The notes: generated by a model not told the origin, from the sequence alone. A stretch of 64,000 bases of DNA from Xanthobacteraceae bacterium (GCA_019745775.1 JAIESR010000006.1:124001-188000), one strand, 5' to 3'; shown: positions 54,768 through 63,484, numbered from the stretch's first letter. Program-made: numbers and translations.

Positions 54768-55751
54768 CTATCCACGTCCGCCAAGCCGCAGTCCCGCGGC
54801 CGGACGCTCCGCCAGCACGTCGCGACGGAAACGGAATAGCGCCGCCGGCCGTCCGCCGGTTGCCGTCGACATCTCGCCGGTCGCCTCGACCAGCGCCGCG
54901 GTTTCCACCAGACGGCGGAAGTTCTGCTTGTGCACGCGCCGCCCGGAGATCGCTTCGACCGTGCGCTGCAATTCGGTCAGCGTGAATTCACGCGGCATCA
55001 GTTCGAACACCACCGGACGATATTTGAGCTTGGCGCGCAGCCGCGCGATCGCGGTCGCGAGGATGCGGCGGTGGTCGAACCGCATCGGCTCGCCGAGCGC
55101 CGGCAGGGTCTTGCGTGCCAGTGCCGCCTCGCGCCCGTCGCGGCGCGCTTCTTCGATGAGGCCGGCCTCGTAGAGCAGCTCGTAGCGATCGAGCACGCGC
55201 TCCTCGTCCCACGGGCTGCCGCCGGTGCCGAAGGTGAAGCGCAGCCGCTCGCGCCGGCCGAGCGCGTGGGTGGCCTCCGGACCGGCGGTCGCGGCCCATT
55301 CGTTCAGTAGCGGCAGGATCGTCTTGTCGAGGATCGCCGGGCGCGCCTCGCGCCAGTCCTCCCATGGAAAGAACCGGTACCAGGGCTGGAAGCCGGCGCC
55401 GGGCACGCGCACGGCATTGTCCGACATGCGCGTGAGCGCCAGATAGCCGACCGACACCATGTGCGCGCCGGTATCACCGGCGCGCGCGTGCCGGCCGCGG
55501 TCGCCGAAAGTGTAGAGCTGCTCCACGTAGCCGACGGTCAGCCCGGTCTGCGCCTCGACCCAGGCGCGCAGCCCGATCTCGAAGGTACGGTGGGCTAGCG
55601 GATCAAAAGGTCCGAACGGCAGGCCGGTGCGTTCCTCCGACTGCGTGCCGCCGGCTTCGCCCGCGGCCAGGATGGCGGGCTCCTCGTCCTCGACCGTCAC
55701 GATCGCGGCGGTGAGGCCGATCTCGATGGGGGTGAGCAGGGAGTCAGTCAT
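54768..55751 (-). CDS. nadQ: NadQ-type transcriptional regulator of NAD synthesis (Nudix-like domain plus NrtR winged helix)
   Basis: The 327-residue protein fits the NadQ family (COG4111), repressors of de novo NAD genes in Alpha- and Betaproteobacteria. The N-terminal 220 residues resemble a Nudix fold (LRAWVEAQTGLTVGYVEQLYTFGD) without an intact Nudix box, so they should sense a ligand and not cut it. The C-terminal part (about 245-315) has the NrtR-type winged helix: FELMPREFTLTELQRTVEAI, VHKQNFRRLVE and GGRPAALFRFRRD. The likely operators are the palindromes at 45226 and 45294, upstream of nadA. No such box is seen before its own start. Confidence 0.85.
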   Translation of the reverse strand: MTDSLLTPIEIGLTAAIVTVEDEEPAILAAGEAGGTQSEERTGLPFGPFDPLAHRTFEIGLRAWVEAQTGLTVGYVEQLYTFGDRGRHARAGDTGAHMVSVGYLALTRMSDNAVRVPGAGFQPWYRFFPWEDWREARPAILDKTILPLLNEWAATAGPEATHALGRRERLRFTFGTGGSPWDEERVLDRYELLYEAGLIEEARRDGREAALARKTLPALGEPMRFDHRRILATAIARLRAKLKYRPVVFELMPREFTLTELQRTVEAISGRRVHKQNFRRLVETAALVEATGEMSTATGGRPAALFRFRRDVLAERPAAGLRLGGRG

Positions 55752-55790
55752 GGCGCGACCATAGCAACATGATCGCCTGCAAAGCTGGCC

Positions 55791-56804
55791 CTATTCGTAG
55801 ATGGCGCGTGCCTGTTTCAGCACATCCGGCGAAGCACCCGACATCTTGGCGACGATCGCCTCGGCCCGCTCGCCGGGCAACGGCTGCACCGGGTGACCGA
55901 GCTTCTGCATGTCGGCGATGAACGCCGGGTCCTTCATGGTGGCGTTGAAGGCCTCCCGCAGGATCGCGAGCCGGTCGGCCGGCACCTGCTTCGACATGAT
56001 GAACGGCCGGCCGATCTCGTCGCCGCCGCTGAGCACGTTGAGCAGCGCGCGCTGCTCGTCGGTTTTGGCGAAGGTGCCGATATAGACGGCGCTGTCGGGA
56101 ACCTCGCCCTGGCTCTCGGAGAAGCGCACGAACGGATGAACCTTCTTCTCGGCGATCCAGTTGGGCGTAATCGATGCGAAGGCGCCGCAGTCGCCGTCGA
56201 GCTCGCCGCGCTCGATCGCGATACGCTGTTCGGCACTGCCGGGAAAGCCTAGAATCTGGCGCACCGGTGCGTTGAACACGATGCGCAGCGTTGCGCCGTT
56301 GATATAGTTGCCGGCACCCTTCGCGGTGGAGCCGAGGATGAACGACTTGCGGCTCATCATGTCGGCCCAGCTCTTCACGCCATTCGGACCGAAGCCGTAG
56401 CAGACCCGGTGGTCGGCGGCGACGACGCCGAGCCAGGACACGCTTCGGAAATCGACTTTAACCGTCTCCGGCTGCACCAACGATTGCGTCACCAGGCCGG
56501 GGTTGAAGGTCACGACCGCAGTGCCGTCGCGCGGCAGCGTGGCGTCGAGATTGCGCACCGCCGAAAGGGAGCCGGCGCCCGGCGCGTTCTGCACAACGAT
56601 GGTCGGGTTGCCGGGAATGTGCTTGCCGAGATGGCGGGCCACGGCGCGCGCGTTGATGTCGTAGCCGCCACCGGGCGTAAAGCCGACAGTGATGGTGACC
56701 GTCTTGCCTTTGTAGAAATCGGCCTGGGCATGCGCAGGCGTTATCCCGGTCGCCGACAGGGCGATCGCGCACGCGGCGGACAGGCTGAAGCGGATTTGAT
56801 TCAA
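55791..56804 (-). CDS. Bug-family tripartite tricarboxylate transporter receptor
   Basis: The 337-residue periplasmic receptor has a signal peptide (LSAACAIALSATGITPAHAQ) and a mature part that opens FYKGKTVTITVGFTPGGGYD, the divergent but recognisable Bug start, followed by VVQNAPGAGSLSAVRNL and KSFILGSTAKGAGNYING. It belongs to the subgroup with YKGKT in place of WPxRP. The start is a TTG (56804) with GGGAG 8 bases upstream; no ATG fits between it and an unlikely codon at 56873. Membrane partners are not nearby. Confidence 0.82.
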   Translation of the reverse strand: MNQIRFSLSAACAIALSATGITPAHAQADFYKGKTVTITVGFTPGGGYDINARAVARHLGKHIPGNPTIVVQNAPGAGSLSAVRNLDATLPRDGTAVVTFNPGLVTQSLVQPETVKVDFRSVSWLGVVAADHRVCYGFGPNGVKSWADMMSRKSFILGSTAKGAGNYINGATLRIVFNAPVRQILGFPGSAEQRIAIERGELDGDCGAFASITPNWIAEKKVHPFVRFSESQGEVPDSAVYIGTFAKTDEQRALLNVLSGGDEIGRPFIMSKQVPADRLAILREAFNATMKDPAFIADMQKLGHPVQPLPGERAEAIVAKMSGASPDVLKQARAIYE

Positions 56805-56930
56805 GGCGGCGTCTCCCAGTGCTCTCTTGCTACGTCCCGCGACAAGCCTAGGGCGCAGCACCTGGACGAACAATAGGGCGCATTGGCGCGGTTTGACGCG
56901 GCGATGACGTAGCCGGGAGGCTGTTTTGAT

Positions 56931-57143
56931 CTACGCCAGGTGAGCGGACATGGTCTCCGACCGGCGCTCCTGCACGTGCGACACGCCAAGCATGGTAACG
57001 CCGCCGATGGCGCCGGAGATCAGCCCGACCAGCACGTCACGCTCCGATAGGTGCAGCAGGTTGGCGGCGATGAAGAAGCCGAACACGAAGAACGACACAC
57101 CGATGGTGATGGTCACCGTCTGCTGCTTGACGTAGTCCAACAT
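56931..57143 (-). CDS. Small two-helix membrane protein, hypothetical
   Basis: The 70-residue product has two hydrophobic helices (TITIGVSFFVFGFFIAANLL and LVGLISGAIGGVTMLGV) and a charged C-terminus (SHVQERRSETMSAHLA). GGAG lies 10 bases before the ATG. A perfect 12-bp palindrome CGTGAATTCACG is found about 50 bases upstream (57191-57202). The family is not recognised. It may be a real small inner membrane protein. Confidence 0.55.
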   Translation of the reverse strand: MLDYVKQQTVTITIGVSFFVFGFFIAANLLHLSERDVLVGLISGAIGGVTMLGVSHVQERRSETMSAHLA

Positions 57144-57190
57144 GGCGGGCGAGCTCCGCTTCGATCCACGACTCGACGCTAGCGAACACC

Positions 57191-57202
57191 CGTGAATTCA
57201 CG
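57191..57202. promoter_or_regulatory. Perfect 12-bp palindrome upstream of the two-helix membrane protein gene
   Basis: CGTGAATTCACG has no mismatch and no spacer. It is 48 bases upstream of the start of the minus-strand gene at 57143, where an operator may be expected. It is short enough to occur by chance about once in such a window. Confidence 0.25.
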
Positions 57203-57286
57203 ATTAGCAGTACCGGAGCAAGTTGCAAGAAACCCGCGCCGCCTCGTTAACGAATCGTTCACGTCAAACGGCGGGAAATCGCAGTG

Positions 57287-57793
57287 TTATTCGAGCTCAA
57301 GCCGGAACGGCATAGCTTCTACAACGGCGACGCCGGGGCCGATCGCTTCGATGGCATCGACCATGCGGCCCTTGCGACCTAGCAGGGCGTCGGCGATCGA
57401 CACGATGCGGCGGTTGGGCGACGCCGTGCGGGAGCGTTGCCGCAACGCCTGCGCGATGAGCAATTCCGAGCGGGAGGGATTGAGCGCGCAGGCGGCCACG
57501 AACGCACCGGCGGTCGAGCGGCTGATGCCGGCATAGCAATGCACGACCAGGGGCGCCGTCCGGTCCCAGCCGCGCGCGAAGGCGATAAGCCTGGCGACGT
57601 GCTCCTCGCCGGGGGCGACATAGCCCTCGGCGGGCTCCGGAATATCGTCCATGCCCAGCAACAGATGCTTGTCCTCGGCGATGCACTCCGGACGCGTGAC
57701 CAGGTGCAGGTCACGCAGCAGCGTCACCACATGGCGCGCGCCGGTTTCCTCGACAGTGCGATGCAGGCGGGACAGGGAGCAGACGTGAATCAT
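57287..57793 (-). CDS. Dual-specificity/tyrosine phosphatase-like protein
   Basis: The 168-residue protein has the Cys-based phosphatase signature HCYAGISRSTA (CxxxxxR, Cys about residue 85) and a plausible general acid in DDIPEP upstream. It is the short rhizobial type without a membrane part. Likely substrates are phosphotyrosine or other phospho-esters. ATG at 57793 (MIHVCSL) is chosen over 57802, as it follows a GGGCGG. It is the fourth gene of the run ygfZ, tag, HD, phosphatase on the minus strand, 40 bases after the HD gene. Confidence 0.8.
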   Translation of the reverse strand: MIHVCSLSRLHRTVEETGARHVVTLLRDLHLVTRPECIAEDKHLLLGMDDIPEPAEGYVAPGEEHVARLIAFARGWDRTAPLVVHCYAGISRSTAGAFVAACALNPSRSELLIAQALRQRSRTASPNRRIVSIADALLGRKGRMVDAIEAIGPGVAVVEAMPFRLELE

Positions 57794-57833
57794 GCCGCCC
57801 ATGTATATGCGGGCGAACCATGTCGCGAAAGCG

Positions 57834-58457
57834 TCAGCCGCGAAACAGTCGTGTAAAGCGCTCGAGATAGCGGTCTTCGGCGATCCCGGCGGGCCAGGGT
57901 GTCAGATAGTCGCGCAGCGCGGCGGCAGAGAGCGCGGGCGGTTTGCCAAAGAAGCGCCGGGCTTCCGCCGCCGTGAAACCGGCGAGCCTGGTTGCTTCAA
58001 GGTAGGCCGCACCCTGGTCGGCCGCCTTGATCAGCGCGAGCAGTTCGGCCGATGGCGCCGGCGGCAGGCCAAACCGGATGTGGATGGCGGTCAGCAGCCG
58101 CGTCTCGACCGCCTTGTAGTTGTCGCCGATCACCGCCTTGAACGGCGAGATCATGTCGCCGATCACGTATTCGGGGGCGTCGTGCAGCAGCACCGCCAGG
58201 CGGCCCTGACGGTCGAGACGCGAACGTTGCCGCGCGATCGTCTCGACCAGCAGGCAATGCTGCGCCACCGAGAAGATGTGCGCGCCGATGGTCTGGCCAT
58301 TCCAGCGTGCCACGCGCGCCAGCCCGTGTGCGATGTCTTCCATCTCGACGTCCAGCGGCGAGGGATCGAGCAGGTCGAGCCGGCGTCCCGACAGCATCCG
58401 TTGCCACGCGCGCGGGCTGGCGTTCTGGACTTTCTTGGCTCGCGACGCCGCCTTCAC
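57834..58457 (-). CDS. HD-domain phosphohydrolase (YfbR-like)
   Basis: The 207-residue protein opens with RAWQRMLSGRRLDLLDPSPL and has the HD metal motifs HIFSVAQHC (first His) and AVLLHDAPEYVIGD (His-Asp pair, about residue 92), with a late Asp in KAADQGAAYLEA. YfbR-like enzymes are 5'-nucleotidases for deoxynucleoside monophosphates. The start is a GTG that overlaps the tag stop codon (GTGA), so translation is coupled. A longer frame into tag is rejected. Confidence 0.82.
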   Translation of the reverse strand: MKAASRAKKVQNASPRAWQRMLSGRRLDLLDPSPLDVEMEDIAHGLARVARWNGQTIGAHIFSVAQHCLLVETIARQRSRLDRQGRLAVLLHDAPEYVIGDMISPFKAVIGDNYKAVETRLLTAIHIRFGLPPAPSAELLALIKAADQGAAYLEATRLAGFTAAEARRFFGKPPALSAAALRDYLTPWPAGIAEDRYLERFTRLFRG

Positions 58458-59056
58458 TTGCCGAGCTTCTTGCACGCCGCATGGCGGTGGCAGGTAACGA
58501 GGTGATCGTTGACCATGCCGACCGCCTGCATGAACGCGTAGACGATCGTCGGGCCGACGAATTTGAAGCCGCGCCCGGCAAGCTCTTTCGAGATCGCGCG
58601 CGACACCGCGGTCTCGGCCGGTACCTGCTTGATGCTGCGGAAATTGTTGATCTTCGGCTTGCCGTCGCAAAAATCCCACAGGAGCTTCGAGAAGCCGGGG
58701 CCGTTCTCCATGATTTGGAGCCACGCGCGCGCCGACAATACGGCAGCTTCGATCTTCAGGCGATTGCGGACGATGCCGGCGTCCTGCATCAACCGCTCGA
58801 CCTTCTTCGGCGTGTAGCGCGCGATCTTCTCCGGCGCAAAGCCGTCGAAGGCTTTGCGGAAATTCTCGCGCTTGCGCAGGATGGTGATCCAGGAGAGCCC
58901 CGCCTGGAAGCCGTCGAGGATGAGCTTCTCGAACAGCGCGCGGTCGTCGAATTCCGGCACGCCCCATTCGTCATCGTGATAGGCAACGTAAAGCGGATCG
59001 TCCTTCGGCCACGGGCAGCGCTTAAGGCCGTCGGCGTGCTTGATAGGAGTCGTCAT
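58454..59056 (-). CDS. tag: DNA-3-methyladenine glycosylase I
   Basis: Tag removes 3-methyladenine from alkylated DNA. The 200-residue product has the family start RCPWPKDDPLYVAYHDDEWGVPEFDD-type block, with zinc ligands Cys and His, LSWITILRKRENFRKAFDGF, and the C-terminal zinc ligands in VTCHRHAACKK. The ATG at 59056 overlaps the ygfZ stop (ATGA), and its own stop overlaps the GTG of the HD gene. So three genes are translationally coupled in a row. Confidence 0.93.
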   Translation of the reverse strand: MTTPIKHADGLKRCPWPKDDPLYVAYHDDEWGVPEFDDRALFEKLILDGFQAGLSWITILRKRENFRKAFDGFAPEKIARYTPKKVERLMQDAGIVRNRLKIEAAVLSARAWLQIMENGPGFSKLLWDFCDGKPKINNFRSIKQVPAETAVSRAISKELAGRGFKFVGPTIVYAFMQAVGMVNDHLVTCHRHAACKKLGK

Positions 59057-59946
59057 TCGGCTGCCTTCGGCTCGCCCGGCCACTGGAAGCGCGCCCACGC
59101 GGGCTTCACGGGACGAATCGCGATGCCGCCGGCAATCATGGGTGTGCCATTCGCCATCGCATCCGCAACCCGGTCGAGGCGCAGCGTGGCCAGTCCCCGG
59201 CCGATAGCGCCCATGCCTGATCCCATCATGCCGAGCGTCTTCTCGCCTGCCGTGACTGCGACGCCGGCTTCCGGCGGCGGACCGTCGAAGGCGACCGGCA
59301 CCACGCGGTTGCGGGCGGTGCCGCGATGCTCCATGCGCGACACGACCTCCTGGCCGACGAAGCAGCCCTTGTCGAAATCGATGCCGCCGAACTGGTCCAT
59401 GTCGGCTTCGTGGGGGAATGCGTCGTTGTAGATGAAATCACTGCCGCCGCGCGGGACGCCGAGTGCGATGCGATGTGCCTCATAGTCGGCGGCGTCGACC
59501 AGCGTCGTGCCGGCGTCGGACGCGGCCGCGCTGCCCGGGATGTGGGTCGCCAACATGCAGCGGCTTCCAAGCGCGGGCAGGCGAGGGTCCGCATAGCAGA
59601 GCCCGGGCCCGCGTGCGCCGTCGCCATCCCACATCGCCATGAGGCCGAGCGTCTCGGACAGGTCTTCGACGATGACCTTGGCCCGCAGCTTGTAGAAGTT
59701 GAGCCGCTGCACCAGCGAAGGCGCCAGAGCGCGCGGACAGTCGAGGAAATAGTGATCCTCCTCGGCCGCCTTTACGACGATGAAGTCGGCGATGATCTTG
59801 CCCTGGGGTGTGAGCAGCGCGGCATAGCGGGCGTGCCCGGCCGTGACCTGGTCAAGGTCGGCGGTCAGGAGGCCATCGAGGAACTTGCCTGCATCGGGGC
59901 CGGCGATTTTCACCACGCCGCGGTCGGGGAGGAGCGCTGCCTTCAT
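59053..59946 (-). CDS. ygfZ: Folate-binding protein YgfZ (iron-sulfur cluster repair)
   Basis: YgfZ is a GcvT-like tetrahydrofolate-binding protein that helps to keep iron-sulfur enzymes active. The 297-residue product carries the diagnostic KGCFVGQEVVSRMEHRG block (Cys about residue 192) and an N-terminal part with KIAGPDAGKFLDGLLTADL. The ATG at 59946 (MKAALLPDRG) is used; a longer frame from 59994 lacks support. It leads the operon with tag, HD and phosphatase genes and is divergent from the dihydroorotase-family gene. Confidence 0.9.
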   Translation of the reverse strand: MKAALLPDRGVVKIAGPDAGKFLDGLLTADLDQVTAGHARYAALLTPQGKIIADFIVVKAAEEDHYFLDCPRALAPSLVQRLNFYKLRAKVIVEDLSETLGLMAMWDGDGARGPGLCYADPRLPALGSRCMLATHIPGSAAASDAGTTLVDAADYEAHRIALGVPRGGSDFIYNDAFPHEADMDQFGGIDFDKGCFVGQEVVSRMEHRGTARNRVVPVAFDGPPPEAGVAVTAGEKTLGMMGSGMGAIGRGLATLRLDRVADAMANGTPMIAGGIAIRPVKPAWARFQWPGEPKAAE

Positions 59947-60018
59947 GGATGGTACTTGCCAGATATGGTCAACAAACGTAAGGCGCAGGGACAACCCTCA
60001 CAAGAGCGTGACATTGGA

Positions 60019-61356
60019 ATGGCCCAAAGCTTCGACCTGATCCTCAAGGGCGCCACCGTGGTCAATCACGACGGCGAGGGCGTACGCGACATCGGCATCA
60101 CCGGCGCCCGGATCGCGGCGCTCGGCGACCTGTCGCAGGCTTCGGCCGGGAAAACGATCGATTGCCGGGGCCTGCATATCCTGCCGGGCGTGATCGATAC
60201 CCAGGTGCATTTCCGCGAGCCCGGCCTCACCCACAAGGAAGATCTGGAGAGCGGGTCGCGCAGCGCGGTCATGGGCGGCGTCACCGCGGTATTCGAGATG
60301 CCGAACACCAATCCGCTGACCATCACCGCCGAGGCGATGGCCGACAAGGTGAAGCGCGGGCATCACCGGATGCACTGCGATTTCGCCTTCTTCATCGGCG
60401 GCACCCGCGACAACACAAAGGATCTCCCGGAGCTCGAGCGGCTGCCGGGCTGCGCCGGCGTCAAAGTCTTCATGGGATCGTCGACCGGATCGCTGTTGGT
60501 CGAGGACGACAACGGCGTCCGCGACATCCTCAAGGTGATCAAGCGCCGCGCGTCGTTCCACTCCGAGGACGAGTACCGTCTGAACGAGCGCAAGAACCAG
60601 CGTGTCGAAGGCGATCCGCGCTCGCATCCGGTCTGGCGCGATGAGGTCACGGCGCTGCAATGCACGCAGCGCCTGGTGGGGCTCGCGCGCGAGACCGGCA
60701 AGCGTATCCATGTTCTTCATATCACCACCGCGCAGGAGATCGACTTCCTCAAGGATCATAAAGATGTCGCGTCGGTCGAGGCGACACCGCATCATCTGAC
60801 GCTGGAGGCGCCTGGGTGCTACGAGCGGCTGGGCGCGCTGGCGCAGATGAATCCGCCGGTGCGCGACCGCGCGCACAAGGAAGGGATCTGGCGCGGCATC
60901 AATCAGGGTATCGTCGACGTGCTCGGCTCCGACCACGCGCCCCATACCGCGGAGGAGAAAGCGAAGGTCTATCCGGCGACACCGTCGGGCATGACCGGCG
61001 TGCAGACGCTGGTCCCGACCATGCTCGACCATGTCAGTGCCGGCAGGCTCTCGCTGATCAGGTTCGTCGATCTCACCAGCGCCGGACCGGCGCGCCTGTT
61101 CGGCATCGCGGGCAAGGGCCGCATTGCCGCCGGCTATGACGCCGACCTGACCGTGGTCGACCTCAAGCGCCGCGAGACGATCACCAACAAATGGGTCGCG
61201 TCGCGCGCTGGCTGGACGCCCTATGATGGCGTGACCGTGACGGGATGGCCGGTCGGTACCTTCGTGCGCGGCACGCAGGTGATGTGGCAGGGAGAATTGA
61301 CGGCGCCGTCGATCGGTGAGGCGGTGCGTTTCCTTGAAACGATGCCCGCGGACTGA
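60019..61356 (+). CDS. Dihydroorotase-family amidohydrolase (PyrC-like, first metal His replaced by Gln)
   Basis: The 445-residue protein belongs to the class I dihydroorotase/allantoinase group of TIM-barrel amidohydrolases. Expected metal ligands are the HxH pair, a carboxylated Lys, two His and an Asp. Here HxH reads QVHF (Gln62, His64); Lys149 in GVKVFMGSS, the His of SFHSEDEY, the His of HVLHITT and the Asp of GSDHAPH are present. The usual automatic name is dihydroorotase, acting in pyrimidine synthesis, but the Gln change and absence of nearby pyr genes leave the reaction open. The ATG at 60019 has no strong ribosome site. Confidence 0.82.
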   Translation: MAQSFDLILKGATVVNHDGEGVRDIGITGARIAALGDLSQASAGKTIDCRGLHILPGVIDTQVHFREPGLTHKEDLESGSRSAVMGGVTAVFEMPNTNPLTITAEAMADKVKRGHHRMHCDFAFFIGGTRDNTKDLPELERLPGCAGVKVFMGSSTGSLLVEDDNGVRDILKVIKRRASFHSEDEYRLNERKNQRVEGDPRSHPVWRDEVTALQCTQRLVGLARETGKRIHVLHITTAQEIDFLKDHKDVASVEATPHHLTLEAPGCYERLGALAQMNPPVRDRAHKEGIWRGINQGIVDVLGSDHAPHTAEEKAKVYPATPSGMTGVQTLVPTMLDHVSAGRLSLIRFVDLTSAGPARLFGIAGKGRIAAGYDADLTVVDLKRRETITNKWVASRAGWTPYDGVTVTGWPVGTFVRGTQVMWQGELTAPSIGEAVRFLETMPAD

Positions 61357-61416
61357 CGGCCCATCGATGCGATCCTACAGCGCATATTCGGACTGGGAAA
61401 AGCGGCAGCAATTAGT

Positions 61417-62073
61417 CTAGTCGCCGGCCACGAAGAATTGCCAGGTGCCGTCGGGCGCAATGCCGATCCGGTAGAATGAATAGACGCCGTACTCCACCAT
61501 GTCCTTGTAGTCGGCGCCGGTGACGATCCGGAACAGCTCGACTCGCTGCTGTGGGGTCAGCGCCTTGAGCGGGATGCGGGCGAAGTACGGCCACAGATAG
61601 ATTTCCTGTGGCGTGCCGACGTCGACATGCACGAACGCGGTCTCGAGCACGTTGATCAGGATCGACAGGGCTTCGACCCCATCGGAATCCGGATAATTCG
61701 TCTTCCAGAATGAGACCGGATCGCCGTCCTCCGAGAACGAGAATACCGGCAGCGCCGGCGCCTCCTTCATCACCGCGAAGAGCTTCCCCAATTCGCCGGA
61801 ACGTGCGGCAGCGAGGATCCGTTCGCGGGTGCGCGCCACCGCCGGCGGCAGCCGCGCCGGATTGATGATGATCTCCGGGTGCTTGGCGATGTCGCCGGGC
61901 GCGACCACGTGCCCTTGATTGCGGAACTTCTGCTCGCCCGGCGCCGGTGGCCGGATGGTCTCGGTGCGAACCTTGTTTTGCGCCAGCCGTTGTTCCTGCG
62001 CAGGTGCGGTGATGCCCGCCAGACTGGCTGTGAGCACGATCGGCAGACCAAAAGTGATGACAGCTCGCCGCAT
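61417..62073 (-). CDS. Exported hypothetical protein, conserved in rhizobia (218 residues)
   Basis: The product has a signal peptide (AVITFGLPIVLTASLAGITAPA) and a mature part with a Pro-rich start (RPPAPGEQKF) and a globular region: KHPEIIINPARLPPAVARTRERI, FSEDGDPVSFWKTNYPDSDG and MVEYGVYSFYRIGIAPDGTWQFFVAGD at the end. I do not recognise a named family. An overlapping frame on the same strand is Arg-rich and judged a shadow. It stands alone on the minus strand between a dihydroorotase-family gene and small genes. Confidence 0.65.
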   Translation of the reverse strand: MRRAVITFGLPIVLTASLAGITAPAQEQRLAQNKVRTETIRPPAPGEQKFRNQGHVVAPGDIAKHPEIIINPARLPPAVARTRERILAAARSGELGKLFAVMKEAPALPVFSFSEDGDPVSFWKTNYPDSDGVEALSILINVLETAFVHVDVGTPQEIYLWPYFARIPLKALTPQQRVELFRIVTGADYKDMVEYGVYSFYRIGIAPDGTWQFFVAGD

Positions 62074-62133
62074 TCGGCGGCAAGTCTACAGGCTATTGTG
62101 GCGAGAAACGATCCGGGTGTGGAACCGGCGTGC

Positions 62134-62394
62134 TTATTGTCGCGCCAGCGGCAGCGAAAATTCGCCGTTACGGATGCGCTTGGCGAGCCCTTCGGCAAAA
62201 CGCGCGGCGGCTTCCTCTCCATAGGTCGTCACGAATTCGGCGAACGCCGTGAACAGGCAGGCCTGCGCCAGGCAGTCGCCGTCGATGCCGTCGAGCCGCG
62301 CTTCCGCCCAGGCTTCGTGTAGATAGCCGAGCGCGGCGCGCTTCTGCTCATGGTCCGGACGCGCGGCCGGAGCCCGAAAAGCCTGCACTGTCAT
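62134..62394 (-). CDS. Small hypothetical helical protein (86 residues)
   Basis: The 86-residue product is mostly helical and rich in Ala and Glu: ALGYLHEAWAEARLDGIDGDC, then FAEFVTTYGEEAAARFAEGLA. No membrane or signal segment is seen. The ATG at 62394 has GAGGGG 9-10 bases upstream; a longer frame to 62460 starts in non-coding sequence. It resembles short conserved rhizobial proteins of unknown role. Confidence 0.6.
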   Translation of the reverse strand: MTVQAFRAPAARPDHEQKRAALGYLHEAWAEARLDGIDGDCLAQACLFTAFAEFVTTYGEEAAARFAEGLAKRIRNGEFSLPLARQ

Positions 62395-62510
62395 GCTGAT
62401 ATCGCCCCTCTGCCGAATTTTTCGGCGCGCGTTCCCCACGAACGAGCGGGACGTTACCACGCAGATTCTACCCGGCCAGCCCGGACTTTAAAAAAGGTTA
62501 ACACAGGCAA

Positions 62511-62906
62511 TCAGTTACCGTAGCGGGCGGTGACTTCACGTGCGATCCGCGAACCTTCTTCGAGATAGCGGCGGATCACGATGTCGGCGGCCGGCGTGCA
62601 GGTGCGGTAGCTCTGCTGAAAACCGCGATAGCCGCGGTTGAAACTAGCGATCATGCGAGCGCGGCGCTCGCCGGTCGGCGCCTCGGCGTCAATCAGGGCC
62701 TGGACCTCGGTGCGCCACTTCTGGCCGTCGTTGGCCCCGCACAAGCCCCGCAAGTAGTGCAGCGCGCCCATGATCTCGGCCAGCCGATGCAGATTGCCGT
62801 CATAAGGGGCAGCAGGCTGCGCACGCGCCGGTTCGCCGGCAAGCGCGAAGGCAAGTGGCGCCATGAGAAGCGCGGCCGTGAGACGTCGGGGTATCGGCAA
62901 GGCCAT
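62511..62906 (-). CDS. TIGR02301 family exported protein
   Basis: The 131-residue protein has a signal peptide (AALLMAPLAFALAGEPARA) and the TIGR02301 pattern: LHRLAEIMGALHYLRGLCG, WRTEVQALIDAEAP, FNRGYRGFQQSYRTCT. The two Cys (LCG and TCT) probably form a disulfide in the periplasm. The family is known only from Alphaproteobacteria and has no assigned role. It is often found near a Nudix gene, as here. Confidence 0.82.
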   Translation of the reverse strand: MALPIPRRLTAALLMAPLAFALAGEPARAQPAAPYDGNLHRLAEIMGALHYLRGLCGANDGQKWRTEVQALIDAEAPTGERRARMIASFNRGYRGFQQSYRTCTPAADIVIRRYLEEGSRIAREVTARYGN

Positions 62907-62999
62907 GGGGCAATCGGCATAGGCCTGCAGGCCGGTGCCCGCAAGCCATACTCCAGGATCGCCATGTAAGCCGCCGGAATGATGGCGGCTTGCCTCAAT

Positions 63000-63443
63000 T
63001 CAACGCGCGGCCTTCAGTTGCTCCACCGCGTTGGCCACGATCTCGGCGAGTCCCGGTGTGGTCGGCATCGAGGCTACCTCGGCGGGGTCGACCCAGCGCC
63101 ATTCGCTCAGCTCTTCGTTGAGCTTCGGCTCGCCCGCGACCCAGCGGGCGGCGAATGGCAGGATCACGAAATGCCGCTCGACCTTGTCCTCGGCATCGCG
63201 GGCCACCACCTCGCGGTAGCCGGCGAGCGCCACCGGCTCGATGGTGAGCGACGTCTCCTCGTCGACCTCGCGCTTCACGGCCTCGGTTAGTGTCTCGCCG
63301 GCCTCGACCACGCCGCCTGGCAGGCTGTAAAGACCACCCGCCGGGTTGCGTGCACGGCGCACGATCAGCACCTTGCCGTCGCGCAGAATCGCGGCGCTGA
63401 CCGCCAGGAACGGACGGGTCGGATAGGTCCTTGCATCGGCCAC
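63000..63443 (-). CDS. Nudix hydrolase
   Basis: The 147-residue protein has the Nudix box GGVVEAGETLTEAVKREVDEE with all catalytic Glu in place; the usual Gly after EE is Ser (ETSL). Nudix enzymes cut nucleoside diphosphates linked to another group; the specificity is unknown here. The start is GTG at 63443 (next residues ADARTYPTRPF); no upstream ATG fits. It is divergent from the SRAP gene, with 41 bases between the two starts. Confidence 0.87.
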   Translation of the reverse strand: MADARTYPTRPFLAVSAAILRDGKVLIVRRARNPAGGLYSLPGGVVEAGETLTEAVKREVDEETSLTIEPVALAGYREVVARDAEDKVERHFVILPFAARWVAGEPKLNEELSEWRWVDPAEVASMPTTPGLAEIVANAVEQLKAAR

Positions 63444-63484
63444 GTGGAATCGGGCTCCGTTGGGGGGCTCTTCAGGACCATAGC

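Noticed and set aside
57245-57261. TTAA-N7-TTCA as a CtrA site
   Set aside because: One base differs from the consensus and the downstream gene is an unknown small membrane protein, so support is too weak.
61412-62083. A 223-codon frame overlapping the exported protein at 61417-62073
   Set aside because: It is Arg-rich and has no signal peptide, while the overlapping frame has both a signal peptide and a globular profile.
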